A stretch of DNA of 64,000 nt from Neonectria sp. B-13 (GCA_002682825.1 NOKP01000001.1:1700464-1764463); one strand, 5' to 3'. Positions 35,868-50,422 are shown, counted from the stretch's first letter. The notes: generated by a model from the letters alone, not told the origin. Translations and numbers: made by a program.

Positions 35868-38541
35868 ATGGATTCGGAAGACGGAGAACTGTTCATAAAG
35901 GTATGCGTGCTCAGACTTGGTTGACAGCAAACCGCGGCCCCACCATATTCGAGCTTCCTCGCTAAATCAAGATAGCAACTTGCCGGCTTCGTGCGAACAC
36001 ACGAAAAGGCTCTGGCCAACGCGCTTCAGTTCCAGCGCCGCGAAGTCCGGCACAAGTCCTCGCAGAGTACTAGCGCGGCCACGATAACCCAACCCTCGAC
36101 TACTCTCCCCGAACGCCCCTCTACCTCCGCCTCTACGTCGAGTTCACTTGCTGCCGCCTTATCACTGGGCAACCTCAGCTTTACCTCCCACAATGTCAAG
36201 TCTGCAAAGTTGGCTCTGACTCCTCACCACCTCTTCTACCTCCTCTCCCGATTTGAGGAGCTGAGCATCAATGTCGGCCCCATGAAGGTTCGCCTCGAGA
36301 ACCTACACGACAGCTCGTCCTCAGCCAACTATGTCTCCTTCCTCAGTAACACGCAACGGTCGAGGAGCAAGGGCTCCGATATCGATTCTATACACTCTGT
36401 ATCAAGTATCCGCAGCGTTATGTCCGGCATGTCTGCTTTGTGGGCTAGCTTCGGTATCGGCGCTAGCATCTCGGCGGCCCGGACGGAACGTCAAAAGGCG
36501 GCTCTCCAGGCAGATACGAAGTACTTGTACTCAGCCTTCACCAAGATCCCCTGTCTAAAGCTGGCACCTGACTGGCGTGCGCGTCTCATTCGTGGCTACG
36601 AAGAGTTTCCCTTTGACTCAGCGGTCCCTCTCTACGCTTTCAAGAACCTCCAAGCGCTCGAGGTGAGCAGCATCGACTTCAGACAATTCTTCGGCTGGGA
36701 TCGCCTGGCCGATCAGTTGCGGTCGCTCACCCTGAAGCGTGCTGGCATTGAGGATCCCGCGGATATTTTGATTGACATCGTCCTCGATGACATGGACAAG
36801 AGGCGCCGACGGACGTCAAAGTCCCAGTCGTCGCCAACGAACGCGTGGCCAGGCAGCAGCAGTCCGCGGAGAAGCGGTGCACCCAGCCACCCGGAATTAC
36901 ACCGGGCAGCCTCTGCGCCCAGCTCACCAGACCCTCGTGTCTCTGGTGAACTGCACATTGGTTCCCTGACAACGAGCGAGCATGCGGTTGAAGACACCAG
37001 CAGGCGGACATCCCTCGGAAGAGACGATGTTGATGACTTGCCAAGCTCGCCGAAGAAGGCGGCTCGTCCCCGCAGCAACTCTCCTCATCGACCTGGTAGC
37101 TCCCGAACACAGTCTCATACCACCCGTGGCCATCACCGCATGAGGCGATCGGGATCCGGAAGTTCGAATTCTAGCCTCTCAGACTCTTGGACGCACCATC
37201 ACCACGCCCGAGGAAGCTCGGGAAACCTCTTAGCCATGGGCATCTTGCCCTCCTCAAAGTGGCGCTTCCTCCGACATCTCAGCTTGGCGGACAACTCAAT
37301 GCACTCTATTCCTCAAACCAGCCTCGCACCGCTTTCCAACACTCTTTTCTCCCTTGACCTCTCCTCCAACCTCTTCNNNNNNNNNNNNNNNNNNNNNNNN
37401 NNNNNNNNNNNNNNNNNNNNNNNNNNNNNNNNNNNNNNNNNNNNNNNNNNNNNNNNNNNNNNNNNNNNNNNNNNNNCTCCGTGCACTGAACTTGTCACAT
37501 TGCATGATCGACTCTCTCCAGTCGTTGACCCGCAACCCCCTCCCTGCCATCACCGCGTTGAATCTCCGAGCGAATAGGCTACAGTGCCTCGCCGGTATTG
37601 AGAAACTGTTTCCGCTGGAGCGCCTGGACTTGCGGGACAACCGCTTAGTTGACCCTATGGAGCTTGCGAGAATGACTGGTATCCCCGAGATCCGTGAAAT
37701 CTACGTCGAGGGCAATCCCTTTACCCGCACTCACAAGGATTACCGCGTGACTATTTTCAACCTTTTCCGCAAGGCCGCTGGATACACCGAGGACGTCATC
37801 ATTGATGGAACCGGTCCCACCTACGCCGAGAGGCGGCAGCTCGTGGACCGACCCCCTATCCCTGATTCCGTTCCTGTTGTGAAGCCACAAGCCCCAGAAG
37901 TTCCAACCGTGGACGTGAGCAAGCCCGCCATTGTCTACAACGCTCCAAGGGAGCCAGCTGTACTCCGGAAAGAGAGGCCTTCTCCCAAGGCCGTCATGAG
38001 CGAGATCAATACCAGCTCGACTCGCCGGCGAAAGACGCCCAAGCGGCGCATTGTCGACCTAGCTACCAATGACACTCACTCTTCCCCAACCCCCGTGGAT
38101 TTGCGCGCTACGAGACCAACGCTCAAGCCCGCCAAAGTCCCCATCACTATTGATGGCAACTACCGCATCTCCCACCAACCTGAGGCCAAGTTGCTACCAC
38201 CTGTGGTGTTATCAAGCAACTCTAGCGGGGGCTTCGCCAGCTCACCAGAAGTCCCCCGGATCGACACTAGTGTTGTGCCCAACCTCTCGTCCGTGTATCA
38301 ATCCAACGATACCCAGGATTGGGATGCAGGCGGTGAAATCTACCGTCAAAAGATAGAAGCCTTGCGGGACAGGGTCGGAAACGGGTATCTCTCAGTTTTG
38401 AGCGAGGAGAGCTGGGCCCCTAATGGCTCAACAGACTTTGCTCCATCTGGCCTCCCATCACCAGCCGCTCTTCGGGCGGCTCACACTACCCACCACGTAC
38501 CATCAGCTCAAGCCATTCACAGTGGCCGAACACTGGGATAA
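35868..38541 (+). CDS. Leucine-rich-repeat protein, interrupted by an assembly gap
   Basis: A two-exon gene, 35868-35900 and 35976 to 38541, with a 75-bp intron; the ATG opens MDSEDGELFIK and the junction continues QLAGFVRTHEKALANALQ. The N-terminal part is conserved-looking with helices and a Ser-rich region (36060-36180); a Ser/Arg/Pro-rich linker spans about 36790-37220. Leucine-rich repeats lie on both sides of the gap: LRHLSLADNSM and LFSLDLSSNLF before it, then LRALNLSHCMI, ITALNLRANRLQ, LERLDLRDNRL and IREIYVEGNPF, followed by an LRR-capping-like segment. The frame ends on a codon boundary before the Ns and resumes on one after them, so the true missing length should be a multiple of three, unlike the 100 Ns shown. 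No specific function is recognised; LRR proteins are binding scaffolds. Confidence 0.85.
37377..37476. other. Assembly gap (100 N)
   Basis: Exactly 100 N bases inside the leucine-rich-repeat coding region. The round number indicates a placeholder of unknown true length. Confidence 0.99.
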
Positions 38542-41350
38542 CCACCAATACGCTCGACACCCTGCAAGCCTTACTCGGAGGATGACGATACCCAAATGAT
38601 ACCCATATACCCTTCAGTTGCTGGATCCAACGAATCCCGCAGCACGATTTGTGTTTATCCTTCTTCGACTGGTTGCTTCAGGAGAGCCGAGCCTGATACA
38701 CCACGTCAACTTGTTTTACTGTTACTGGATTATAAGATTGTTTGTGTTTTGAATGATATCACGGAGCATAGCGAAGGCGGCGTTTAGGACAGAAAGGATC
38801 ATTGCATTTGTTTTAGCATTACCATCATCATCGCATGTTGTATTTCAACCGTTTCCTAGAGCATACCCCATCATGTCTTCTCCCCCGATGTTGCTTGTGC
38901 GATTTGGCATGCTCTTGTTTGTCTCCTCCCTTGCCGCTTGGAAGGTTGCCACATTTGATTGTTGAATTTGGAAATGGCGTTTAGGAGCCTGGGAGCCATG
39001 GACAGGGGCCATTGGTTGATTACAACTATCCTACCACTGGTATTCGTGTGGCATGGTTTGGAGGGAAAAGATTCTCCCGTCGTTGAAATTTGCATTGCAG
39101 GTAGCAGACATGAGGGACAGGAAACGGGGTGGAAGGGTGTAATGCATGAAAATTACCGGTCTGCACAACCTCTTCATCGTCTCGTTGCTTCATGGGTGAT
39201 TGTGGGTGATGATGTTGCTATGTCTAAGTGTAGTATGCAACTCAGGACTTAGAGAAGCACGTACTTGTCGCCTCTAAGGAGCATCTACGAAGTAAGTAGT
39301 TGTTGGAAGCCAATAGGTACTTACGCGGTCACCTTTGCAATCCGCCGTCGTCCGCCATGATTGGAATCACTTTGATGACGCACGTACTCCGGCCCAGCCG
39401 CTGGCTGACGTAACTTGGCCAGCCATCCGATCGACTCGCATGACCACTCGGTCACCTCACCCCGTCTCACACCTTATTCTTCACGAGGTAAGCCTCCACG
39501 CATGGCTTGGGCGCTAGGAAGGGACCTTTGGGGAGGGTTGTCTATTTCGGGGTAAGCCGTAAGTAAGCAGAACCAAAGTCTGAATCTGGGCTTCTGTTTG
39601 CATGGGCCGAGGGCGGTGTCAGATGCGCAGTGAGGGTGGGATGGAGGACTTGGGGCGCAGGGAGCATAATGTATTCGGTACGTAGTGCTGTATTCGCACA
39701 CGGCATCAAATTGATCTACGAGCACGTACGTCTGAGAAGCGATAGGCGGAATGTGGCGCTTTGTGGAGGTGCATATTCGCCAGAGTGGGATTCTTTTCAT
39801 GGGCGCCACCAGTCTACACCCTATGACGAATGGAAAAGCCGAAGACTGACAGTGTCTTTCAGTCACCCTCGGAGATTAAAGATGGCTCTACGGATGTCGG
39901 ACTTTCAGCAGAATTCTCGAGCAGAGTGGCCGGTCTCTAAGTACTAATGCAAATGCCGTTGCGACATGGACCATTCGTCAGCGTGCAAGAATTGTGAGAG
40001 CCAAATTAACATGAGTGTTCCCGGTCCATCAGCTCCCATCAACCACCAAACCAACGATTAACCCTAACCCAGACATGACAGGCGGCCCTGCTGATGACAA
40101 GAACCCGGCCGGGTGGGCTTTGTCCGTCAAGGGCGGCTCCACGGCCGGGCGCGGCGCCGATGCAAGTCCCCTTCGGCCTTAGTGACAGGGAGCCAGCATC
40201 ATTGTCCCCACACTAGGGTCTCCGGGTCTCCAGATCTGGAGGCCATTTTGCGGCCATCTTGCATGAGGCCCCCGATCGTTGCTGGCGTGTCACTTTGGCG
40301 CTGGGCATTCGGTGTGCGATCGCCTGCTGATTGGTGTGGTCTTGGCTCTGTGTGAGTTGTCTGGTGTCCACCCCGGGAACCGTCGTGGGGATCGGATTGG
40401 ACGAGGGGATCCATCCCAGGTGAGAGGCTTGGTGATTGGGCCTCCTAGATCTCAAATGCCCGACAAGAACGCCGTCCGTTAAAGAAGATGTGCTTCGCCT
40501 GTGCGCTGTCTCAATCGCCCCCGACCCGGAGGTTCGGTGCGGACATGTTTTGGCATTGCGCCGCATGGCGAACAATATGTGGGTTCTCCGCAGTGTTTAT
40601 TTCTGCTGTAAGCTGTCCCCTCAAGGTTTTCTCTGTCCCCTGGCGCCTGGCGGCTGACGGCACCGAGTCCGAGTCTCCGTTAATCGAGATGCCGCATGGC
40701 AGCGTTCAAGCGCCAGCCCGATGGCTCTGTTCCATACAGCAGTCTTTCACTTCGAGGGACGCCCAGAGGATGATTTCGCTCTGGAGGCATTGCCAAGGCC
40801 GACAATAGCAGGTAGCGTCTCAGGTACGAAAACATCAACATTGGCAGCCACAAGCACATCCCCTTCTGTAAAAGGTTGACCGCCGTGGGCTGAAATCTCA
40901 TTCCCCGGACGCAAGATGCGCAGATGCATCCCCATCTGAGCGTAGCCTTAAATAGGCCTAGTGGCATCTGAGCGCTGACTAACCCCTGACTACTCTGTCA
41001 CGAATCCAGGTTCGCTGGTCCGTGCACCCGACTTCACGCGTTGTCTGTTTTTCGCACGCCTTGCGCAGAGCAGAGCCGCCGGCCGACGTCACGCCTCCTC
41101 CTGATGCCGCCAACATCCATCAACCACTCGCCAACCAGGCCTCCGTTCGACTCCTAACTTGGTCGCCCACGAGAAAAAGCTCGCCCAACGTGTATGCCGG
41201 CTTCCAGATGACTGGAGACCTCGCCAACCGCCGGACCGAGCACTCGCGCCACCTCTCCCTGACGCGGTGATTCTACTCGACCTCCTCCCCCCTCTTGCGC
41301 CAGCGAGCCCCCCGAATCTGCCAGAAACATTGCCGCTCGCTTCCTCTGTC
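38542..41350. other. Intergenic region
   Basis: 2.8 kb between two plus-strand genes. ORFs are under 200 codons and match no family I know. The 3' UTR of the leucine-rich-repeat gene and the promoter and leader of the NTO1-like gene must lie here; the leader is open in the NTO1 frame back to a TTG at 41159 but has no ATG before 41351. Confidence 0.5.
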
Positions 41351-44300
41351 ATGGCTCCCACCTCGTCTAGTCCTCGTCGACCCAGTACGACTAGGCGCCG
41401 CGGGCGTCCCCCAGGCACAACCAACGCCGCGCGCGCCGCGAGGCAGGCTGCCATGGCCGCCGGCGTCGCATCCGAGCCGCCGCCTAAGAAGCGGCGATAT
41501 ATCCCTGGTGGCCCCGGTGGCGGTGGCCGCTTCATAGAGTCCGATATGCTCGATACCCCTGGCGTTATGGGCCCAGCCACTGTCTCGAGGTCACGGAACG
41601 CCGCCAGGGAGGCCCTCAATGGAGCCTCCCCATCCCTGATGCCTCGGCGAGAAAGAAGTGCCCGAACACGAGCGACCGTCAATGACGGTGATCTCGAAGA
41701 AATGCAATGGGGGTCTGCTGCGGCTATGGCTGCCTCGGTGAAACAGGCCGAAGATTACAAACCCCGGGAGGAGCGCAGCTGGGAGGACTTTCACCCAAAC
41801 CTTGATATTGAGGGAGCCTTTCTGGTGCTGCGTTCCGATGATGTCGATGGCATCCCCCAAGATGCTCCCGGAACTCCAGTTGCTCAGACGTCGACCACGC
41901 CGATGAATGGCTCGTTTACCCCTTCCAGGCAGCTCAACCCCGCATCTACCGGAAACACCCCGAACCCGCAGGGCCACGCCGAGTCCAACCCCTTCGATAA
42001 CCCCCACGGCACCCCATCACGACGCGCTCGGAGGCCGACTCGGGATGTTGTTAGTTTTTATAGCAGCCGGCCGATGGATTTCGCCCTGACCCCTAAGACG
42101 CCCAAGATATTGCCCATACAAAATCAAACACCGAAGGAGAAACTCGACTTGAAACTTCCGTCTTATCGAAAAACAAATCGCATTGAACTCTTCGAGAGTA
42201 AAACATTTGGACAGGCCCGTTACGTTGACAAGGCGATGAGTAATGTCGGCTATCAAGAGAGCGACCACTTTATTCGCCCAGATCACACTCTTATTAAGGC
42301 CTCGGATGCCAACGCTGAAGACGATGCAGATCAGTCTGAAGCTGCAAATTCCGAAGACCATGTTCATCCTTCAAGAATCGGCCGCGTTGAATACGATATG
42401 GATGAGCAGGACGACATGTGGCTTGAGCAATACAACGGACAGCGCAAGCAAAATGAGCTGGAAGAGATTACCCGCGAGGTCTTTGAGATCACCATGACAA
42501 AGATTGAAAAGGAATGGCACGTCCTGGAAAAGCGGATCCCCAAACCAAACCCAAAACCTCCCCAAACACACCGTCCACGGTCAAGTTCCGCTGCTGCCGT
42601 TAATGGCGAGCCGCAGGTGGGAGAAGAGCCTGATTCTAAGTGTGCCATCTGTGACGATGGAGACTGTGAAAACACCAACGCCATCGTCTTTTGCGATGGT
42701 TGTAACTTGGCTGTTCACCAGGAATGCTATGGTGTACCTTTTATTCCCGAGGGACAATGGCTTTGTCGCAAGTGCCAACTTTGTGGTCGTGGAGTTCCGG
42801 TAAGCATCCGCAGACTCATAGTCAGACCCGACGATCAAGTAACTAACTCATTCCTCTAGACTTGCATCTTCTGCCCTAACACGGATGGCGCGTTCAAGCA
42901 AACCAACTCTTCCAAGTGGGCCCACCTCCTTTGCGCCATGTGGGTTCCCGAAGTCTCGCTAGGTAACCATACATTCATGGAGCCAGTCATGGACGTGGAA
43001 AAGGTCCCCAAGAACCGGTGGAAGTTAAGCTGCTACATCTGTAGGCAGAGAATGGGAGCCTGCATTCAGTGCAGTAACAAGAACTGCTACCAGGCCTTCC
43101 ATGTGACGTGTGCCCGGAGATCCCGGCTTTTTCTCAAAATGAAGACGAGCCAAGGCGCCCTTGCCGTGCTGGACGGCGGCATGGTTCTCAAAGCCTTTTG
43201 CGACAAGCACTGTCCTGTCGACTACGCACATGAGAACGGAGTTCATCAAGCTACAAAGACGGCAAAGAAGTTTTACAAAAGAAACATGAGGGGTCGTATC
43301 TGGGCCGACAACCCTGCCATGGCCAATGCCATTGCCGCACAGCACCGCAACGCCATCACAGACCATCCTCCCGATGAGTCGCAGATGACCGGTGCCAAGA
43401 ACTCGGCTGTGCTGGGTGGTGACAAGAAGAAGGGTCAAACCCCGAAAAACCTCTGGAAGTTACCATCCGGCGCTCCCATCATTCCCCTAGCAGTATTCGA
43501 GGTTGTGGAGGCATCTATCCAGCGATTTCCCTTCCGCAAGCGAAAAGATTTTCTCAGCGAGGCCTGCCGCTATTGGACGCTGAAGCGAGAAGCCCGCAGA
43601 GGTGCTGCTCTATTGAAGCGTCTCCAGCTCCAAATGGAGTCGTTCTCGTCCATGGAGTTGACAAGACGTGATTTCGCTGCCATGGGCCCAGGCGGCAAAG
43701 CTAGGCTGGCGAGGCGTATCCAATTCGCTCAAAATCTGATCAAGGATCTCGAACAGCTCAAGACGATCTCAGAAGAGCTTGTGAAGCGAGAACAATTGAA
43801 AGTGGAGGCTGGGGAGCTCGAACAGGAATTTGTGGACGAATGCTACTTCCCGATAGCCAAGCTACTCTCCCCCGGAATTGAGAGGGCAATATCGTAAGTA
43901 GCTTGCTCCCTCTCCTTGCAGGACTAACCGCTAACATGTAACAGGCTGGATAAGAACGTTTTCATGGACGGATTGGAACAACTTCAGGAGCGTGTAGAAA
44001 CTCGCTTCTACGTAACGGGGCTCTCATTCGCAGCAGATCTCTGCGAAGTTATTAACGCCGGCATCAGCACCCCTCCTAGGAGCGCCAGCGAGTCATCTGA
44101 ACCACAATTCGAGCTGATTGATACTTCCCCAACTAAGAATACGTTTGCAGATATCAGGGAACGTCGCAAACTGGGGAAGCGCATCTTGAAGGCGGTGCAG
44201 CCGTACCTAGAGACGGCTCTACGTGCCGAGTCTGAGATATCACAGAAGCCATTTGAGAGTCTCCAGAAGGAGCTGGAGACGATGCTAGACAACAGCGTCG

Positions 44301-44947
44301 AAGCTGGGCGACCAGCTGCTGCCTCAGGTCGAGAGAAACCAACCGAAGAGGCCAATGATACTATCATGGTGGATGCTCCGCAGGCGTTGCAAATCACCGT
44401 CAAGGGGCCCCTGCAAGAAGAGGAAGGTGACGCAATGGACACGGCTGAGGAGGGCGAGGAGGAGGGCGGAAATATTGAAGTCAACACCTCGGGCCTGGGG
44501 ATCATTGATGAGGAAGAAAGCAAGGAGGCTCTTCACAATGTGGTCAAACCGTCCGATACACCCCCAGATACAGATGGATACGTCTCAAAGCCTCGGCCGG
44601 CACAGTCCGGGCCACCGACCCCCCCTCAGTCTAACGGAAGCCTCGGCTTGGAACCAGTGGACCCTCTCACCGACGGAGGGGTGATCTGGTACCTGAAAGG
44701 TCATGAGCCCCGAGGGACGTCGGTCCTTGCTGAGCACTGGGCGGGACGGGATGCCGTGCGGATGCTCAGCGAAGATCTAACAGACATGGACGAGGAAGAG
44801 TTGAAGGGGCTAGGAATGGATGTGGACCATGGGGTTTCCTCAGTCGCAGTGGAGGAGGTAGACGACCACGTGGACTCAGCAACGACGGCGGCGAAGAGCA
44901 AGGCCAGCAAGGTAAAGAAGCGGAGGACTTCAACACGACGACGGTGA
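41351..44947 (+). CDS. NTO1: NTO1/BRPF-type PHD-finger protein of a histone acetyltransferase complex
   Basis: A scaffold subunit of the NuA3-type histone H3 acetyltransferase; its PHD region reads histone tails. Exons are 41351-42799, 42860-43893 and 43945-44947, with 60- and 51-bp introns; product 1161 residues. The N-terminus is basic and AT-hook-like (RRRGRPPGTTNAARAAR). An enhancer-of-polycomb-like region precedes residue 420. A PHD finger starts near residue 430 (CAICDDGDCENTNAIVFCDG, then CNLAVHQECYG), followed by the Cys-rich knuckle CRKCQLCGRG and an extended PHD (CIFCPNTDGAFKQT, WAHLLCAMW, CQAFHVTCARR-like, CDKHCP), the BRPF/NTO1 arrangement. A helical region and an acidic C-terminus follow and end in a Lys/Arg-rich tail. 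No bromodomain or PWWP is seen, in contrast to animal BRPF proteins. Confidence 0.93.
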
Positions 44948-46323
44948 GTGGATGGGTTAAGTTCGTGAGAAGGACGGTGTACCACTAAGGGACCATGGGT
45001 TGTTTGCGGGGGTTTCTTTTTACCCCGGGCTTGTTTCTTTTTCTTTTGGAAGCCATACAGGTCATATAAATGTGCACCATTCAGCTTGGCGTTGAAGGCA
45101 AGATGGAATACTCATATTTTAATCAGGTGGAACAGAGGGCGTTGAAGGGACGGGATGGAGGCGGACGGGGATGCATGCAGCGACAGGATGGAATTAGGGA
45201 AATGATGGAAATAGGGACAGGATGAAATGAGATAAATGTATGAATTCTTGGAAGCGTTGCAGGTGTCTTGATACGATGATCATAGTTAAAATTGGGCTTC
45301 CGTATTGGAGTTACAACTCGTGAAGCAGACTGACTACCTCGGACATACTAGTAGTCTAGGACGGAGCTTCGTCGGCGGGGTCAAGGTACATTGCCCAATG
45401 GATGTCACGTGACCTGGTTCGGCTGGAGGGGATGCATGATGACACAACTCTACAGGGCTTTCGTTGGAGAGGGGAGAAACCATGTCCATGGCGCAAGCAC
45501 TTGGCTGCGTGTGGCGCTCTCTGGCGCGGCAGGTTTGATAGGTTTGATGCGGGTGCGGCAGCCATTGCTGGCCAAGGTTGGCGAAGCAGTGCGTGCAGCT
45601 TAAGGACGGTGAGGAGTTGGGGGGCATCTAGACTACCGAGTTGGAGAAAAGAGACAGTGTTGGAAGGGAGTTGAATGGTTAGATCGTGGGAGCCAGGGTA
45701 AGAGGCCAAATACTCAAAGGTTTGGGTTGTTGTGAAGCATCTAGGGAAAGCGAACAAGTGATGGGCAAAATCGTATACATACGGGGCATTTCTGAATGCG
45801 GGCGCCCTTCTATCAAGGCGGTTGAGGGGCTTGAATTAGAGACCGACACCCGAAGCAAGCGATTCATTGGACAGAAGGAAGATCGTCGAGGATTGATTGA
45901 GTTTGATGGTGTCAGCCCCTGGCTTCTTGTTTCTGTTCAATATGGGTTTGAGGAACTGCACGGGCTCCAGCGAAGACAAAGGGGAGCTAATCAGCAACGG
46001 GAAGCAGGAAATCGGCAGGAAGGATATGCATTGCTTGCGTTGCCGTATTGCGTTGCGTGGCAAAAGAGACGAGGAGGGGGCTCTGATAAGAATGATACCA
46101 GGTGGATACATGTGTCTGAGGAGAAGACGGCGGGGCTAGTTTCTGCTTGGTGCTGGGCCATCAGTGTCGATCGATTAATTATGGACCAAAGCGAGGAGGA
46201 AGGAGTTGGTTACTAACTCAACAATATCGTCCGTCGAGTTAGGGCAAGGAGATGGGACAGGCTAGGTCGCTAGGAAGCGAGTCTCACTCGAGTCTCGACG
46301 CCCAATCAACTACCAGGATTGGT

Positions 46324-46346
46324 GTACGAAGTACGAGTACGGAGTA
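46324..46346. repeat. GTAC-rich short repeat (GTACGAAGTACGAGTACGGAG)
   Basis: Three closely spaced GTACGA/GTACGG units, with another GTACGAAGTAC about 30 bases downstream (near 46377-46388). Related to the motif at 27298-27313. Function unknown. Confidence 0.5.
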
Positions 46347-47783
46347 ATACGCAGGGAGGAATCGGGTCTCTGTAAGCGTACGAAGTACAGTACCCCCTTG
46401 AGACACGGGACGGGAGAGAGGCTGAGCAAGTCCCTGGCGGGTTCAGGGGCAGCGATCAGAGCAAAGACAATATATAGGGTTCGCGGTTGCAGCTCCTGAT
46501 CATAATGCCCAGCAAGTGTATTTTGGCTGCTATAGGCATCCTTCGAGCTCACGCTGGCTAGACATTAAGTGACCATCAAGGATGTAGTAGATAAGTAGTC
46601 AGGCTTTCAAATCAAGAACGGCGCACGAGGTCGTCGAGGTATCCATGGAACCAAAGCAATGGTGGACCGGACGGGTGGGGGTCGGTTCCAGCGGACGGGT
46701 GCGCCCAAACCTTGCGCGGTACAGGGGAACTTCCAGGGGAGTTTCCGCCATGACCGCAGTGCGGTAGGTACCCGAACTCGAGTGGGCAGCACCAAGCCCG
46801 TAACCGACCCGATGTTTTTCCCTCCCAACCCAACCCACCTTCGTTGTTGACTTAGCCAGTTTTGGCGCCTCCCCGCCACCCAAGTAAGTACGGGCGCTTC
46901 GAGCCGTAGTGCCTTTTCCCAAGGTTCCATCTTTTTTTCCAGTGGTCTCCAGGCCCTTCAGGGCATCCAGGGCATCCTCCAACAGCGCCGGAGTCGCTGA
47001 CCGATCCCCCAGGAAAACCGGGCAAGTCTCCATTCCACCCAATTTCTCATCTCCTTTGCGTGAGAAAAAAAATCCACCCCTTCAACTCTCCTCCATTCTC
47101 CATCTCCATCCAACGATCCGACGACGAGAACTTAACTCTCTCCCCCGTGTTTGCCCATCGCCAACACGCCCAGCGACGCCTCCTGGCATCTCGAGACTCT
47201 ACCTCTCGTGCAACTCCAAAACACAAAAGACGAAAAAGCGAACGACGACCTTCTCGTGTCTGTCCCAACCCAACGCTCGACTCCAATTCCTGATCGCGCC
47301 CGCGCCCGACCAGCCGCCCCAACAACAAGAAGCCCACCCGCGACAGAGCCACGAGGCCCATCCCCATCCCTCCGCTGTGACCTGACGACCGAGGCTCCTC
47401 TGCCCTCGCACCCAAACCCATTTCCACTTTCCATCCTACTCCGACGACGAAGCGTCCATCTCGACGCATCTCCTCTATCCTCCCACGACCAGATACGCCC
47501 GCTAGTCCCCGCTGCTAGCTGACGGTGTTTTTTTCAACCCCCCTCCCATCTGACGCCTGCTTCTGCCGCCCTCTTACTGGGACCCGTGGACAGCTATCAA
47601 CAACCCCCCGGTGGCCCACTGCGGCAACCACGACGACGATTGATCTGACCTCCCTTGACTGTCACGATCGCTCGTGTGTATATCGACGACTTCCATCCCA
47701 AGAGACATTGCCTATTGTTTCTGCTGCGCCCTTGTTTGCCCGCTTTCGTTACCCGAAAGCCCCAAGAGACGTGATCACTTCAG

Positions 47784-47841
47784 GTGAGTTTCGTGTGTGT
47801 GTGTGTGCCTGCGTGTGTGTGTGCGTCCGCCGCCGCCGCAG
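47784..47841 (+). other. Possible 5'-leader intron containing a GT microsatellite (PP1 gene)
   Basis: Begins with a consensus GTGAGT after TTCAG and could end at the CCGCCGCAG at 47833-47841. It carries a GT-rich repeat (47793-47824). The leader is C/T-rich on both sides. The donor is good; the acceptor choice is uncertain, as others exist downstream. Confidence 0.35.
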
Positions 47842-48249
47842 CGTTGCTGTCCACTCCCCCCTCTCCCTTCTTCTCCCTCCCGCACTGCGCCCGTTCCGTG
47901 CTCCTCCCGCCCTCAACTCCAAATTTTCTTCCTCGCTCCTCTTCCCTGCTCTCGCGAGAATCCGCGCCACCGACGGTCAGGTTTTTTAGTGGCTGTCTCG
48001 GCCGCGATTTTCGCGGACTTCTGCGACCTTGTTTCTTTTCTTTCCCACTTCCACCCTTGTTTTCTACGTGCCGCCGGCTGACTCGGCCAAGATTTACGAA
48101 GTGCATCGGCTTGCCATATCGGCTTCACATCTGACGAGCATCCCCCGCAATCTCATTGACCAGCGTTTTCTCCTGCTGTTCTCTCCCTCCCTCCCCCGAC
48201 TCCCCTCTCGACTCCTGCGGGCCCGCTCTCGCCAGCAGACTCCTTCAAG

Positions 48250-49542
<1,293 letters not shown>

Positions 49543-50422
49543 ATTCCCGAATACCTCGATCGACGGACGACGAAAAGCGACGAACGATTGACCCGAGCCC
49601 TGTCTCGACCACCTCGCAACTCGCCTCTGCCACCGTTTCTGGCACTGAATGTTGGCTGTCTGGGAGGGTGTCGGATCTGAACGTGTACCGACGGGAGGTG
49701 CTGCCTCTGCGAAACCCGAATCGTCTAATGCCCATATGCGAACTTGATAACGACAAACGGCTGTTTCTTAGCTCACAGATAAAACATACACAAAAAAAAT
49801 TGACTTCGCACACAATTCCTCGGGTCTCATGCAAGATGCACAGCGGAACGGCCTTTGCCTTTTTGCGTAGACTGGTCTCTGAGTGGGTTGAGGACGGTCC
49901 GGGGAGATGTTTGTGGTATGTGATGTTTTCCCTGTGGTGGAAGAACGCCAGACGATGACGGGATGGGAGGGTGTCAGCTGTTATGACCTGTCTGTTCATA
50001 TTCAAGGGCCGACTCGGGAAAATCTTTTTGTTGCGCAAGTCGCCATGTACAATTGTTTTTTTTGGAGAAAGGGTTCACAGTTGTGATAGCCCTTGGCAGG
50101 AGTAGTTTATGATGACGACGAGCGAAGAGGAATAAGTGTATGAACCAATGAAGTTTCCAAACGATCTGATGGTCATGCTGATGATTCTACGATGACTACG
50201 ATTGCTCGTTTCAAGCCTTGGGACATGATCCCAAATGCAAGGCGTGGAGCATGCTATGCGCGACGCGTGTAGAGATTGGCCAGGTATGGTTCTCACGTGT
50301 AACACAGGATCGCGTGTGGACAGGCCGTGGTGCGGAATGGAGGCTGATAGTCGTCCCATGTTGCGTTCACAACAGCGTGGAAGCTACATACAAGCATGCG
50401 AGAGCGAAATCTTGCGGGTCAT
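49543..50422. other. Intergenic region between convergent genes
   Basis: 880 bp between the PP1 stop and the stop of the Rdx-like gene on the other strand. It should hold both 3' UTRs. A 171-codon minus-strand frame (49523-50038) has no recognisable domain. A T-rich run near 50056-50064 is noted. Confidence 0.5.

Larger units (their letters stand above)
44948..48249. other. Intergenic region with long putative 5' leader of the PP1 gene
   Basis: 3.3 kb. The left part (45300-46600) has ORFs on both strands that I do not recognise. From about 47000 the plus strand becomes strongly C/T-rich up to the PP1 start, typical of a long leader. A possible leader intron starts at a GTGAGT at 47784. Confidence 0.5.

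Noticed and set aside
41159..41350. N-terminal extension of the NTO1-like protein
   Set aside because: It opens on TTG within a C/T-rich leader; the first in-frame ATG is at 41351.
45356..46216. Overlapping frames on both strands (176 codons plus; 133 and 91 codons minus)
   Set aside because: I tried to join the minus-strand pieces as exons but found no convincing family or consistent splice pattern.
46599..47042. 147-codon minus-strand frame
   Set aside because: Starts with ATG and has balanced composition, but there is no recognisable domain and it lies in a spacer with GTAC repeats; too weak to call.
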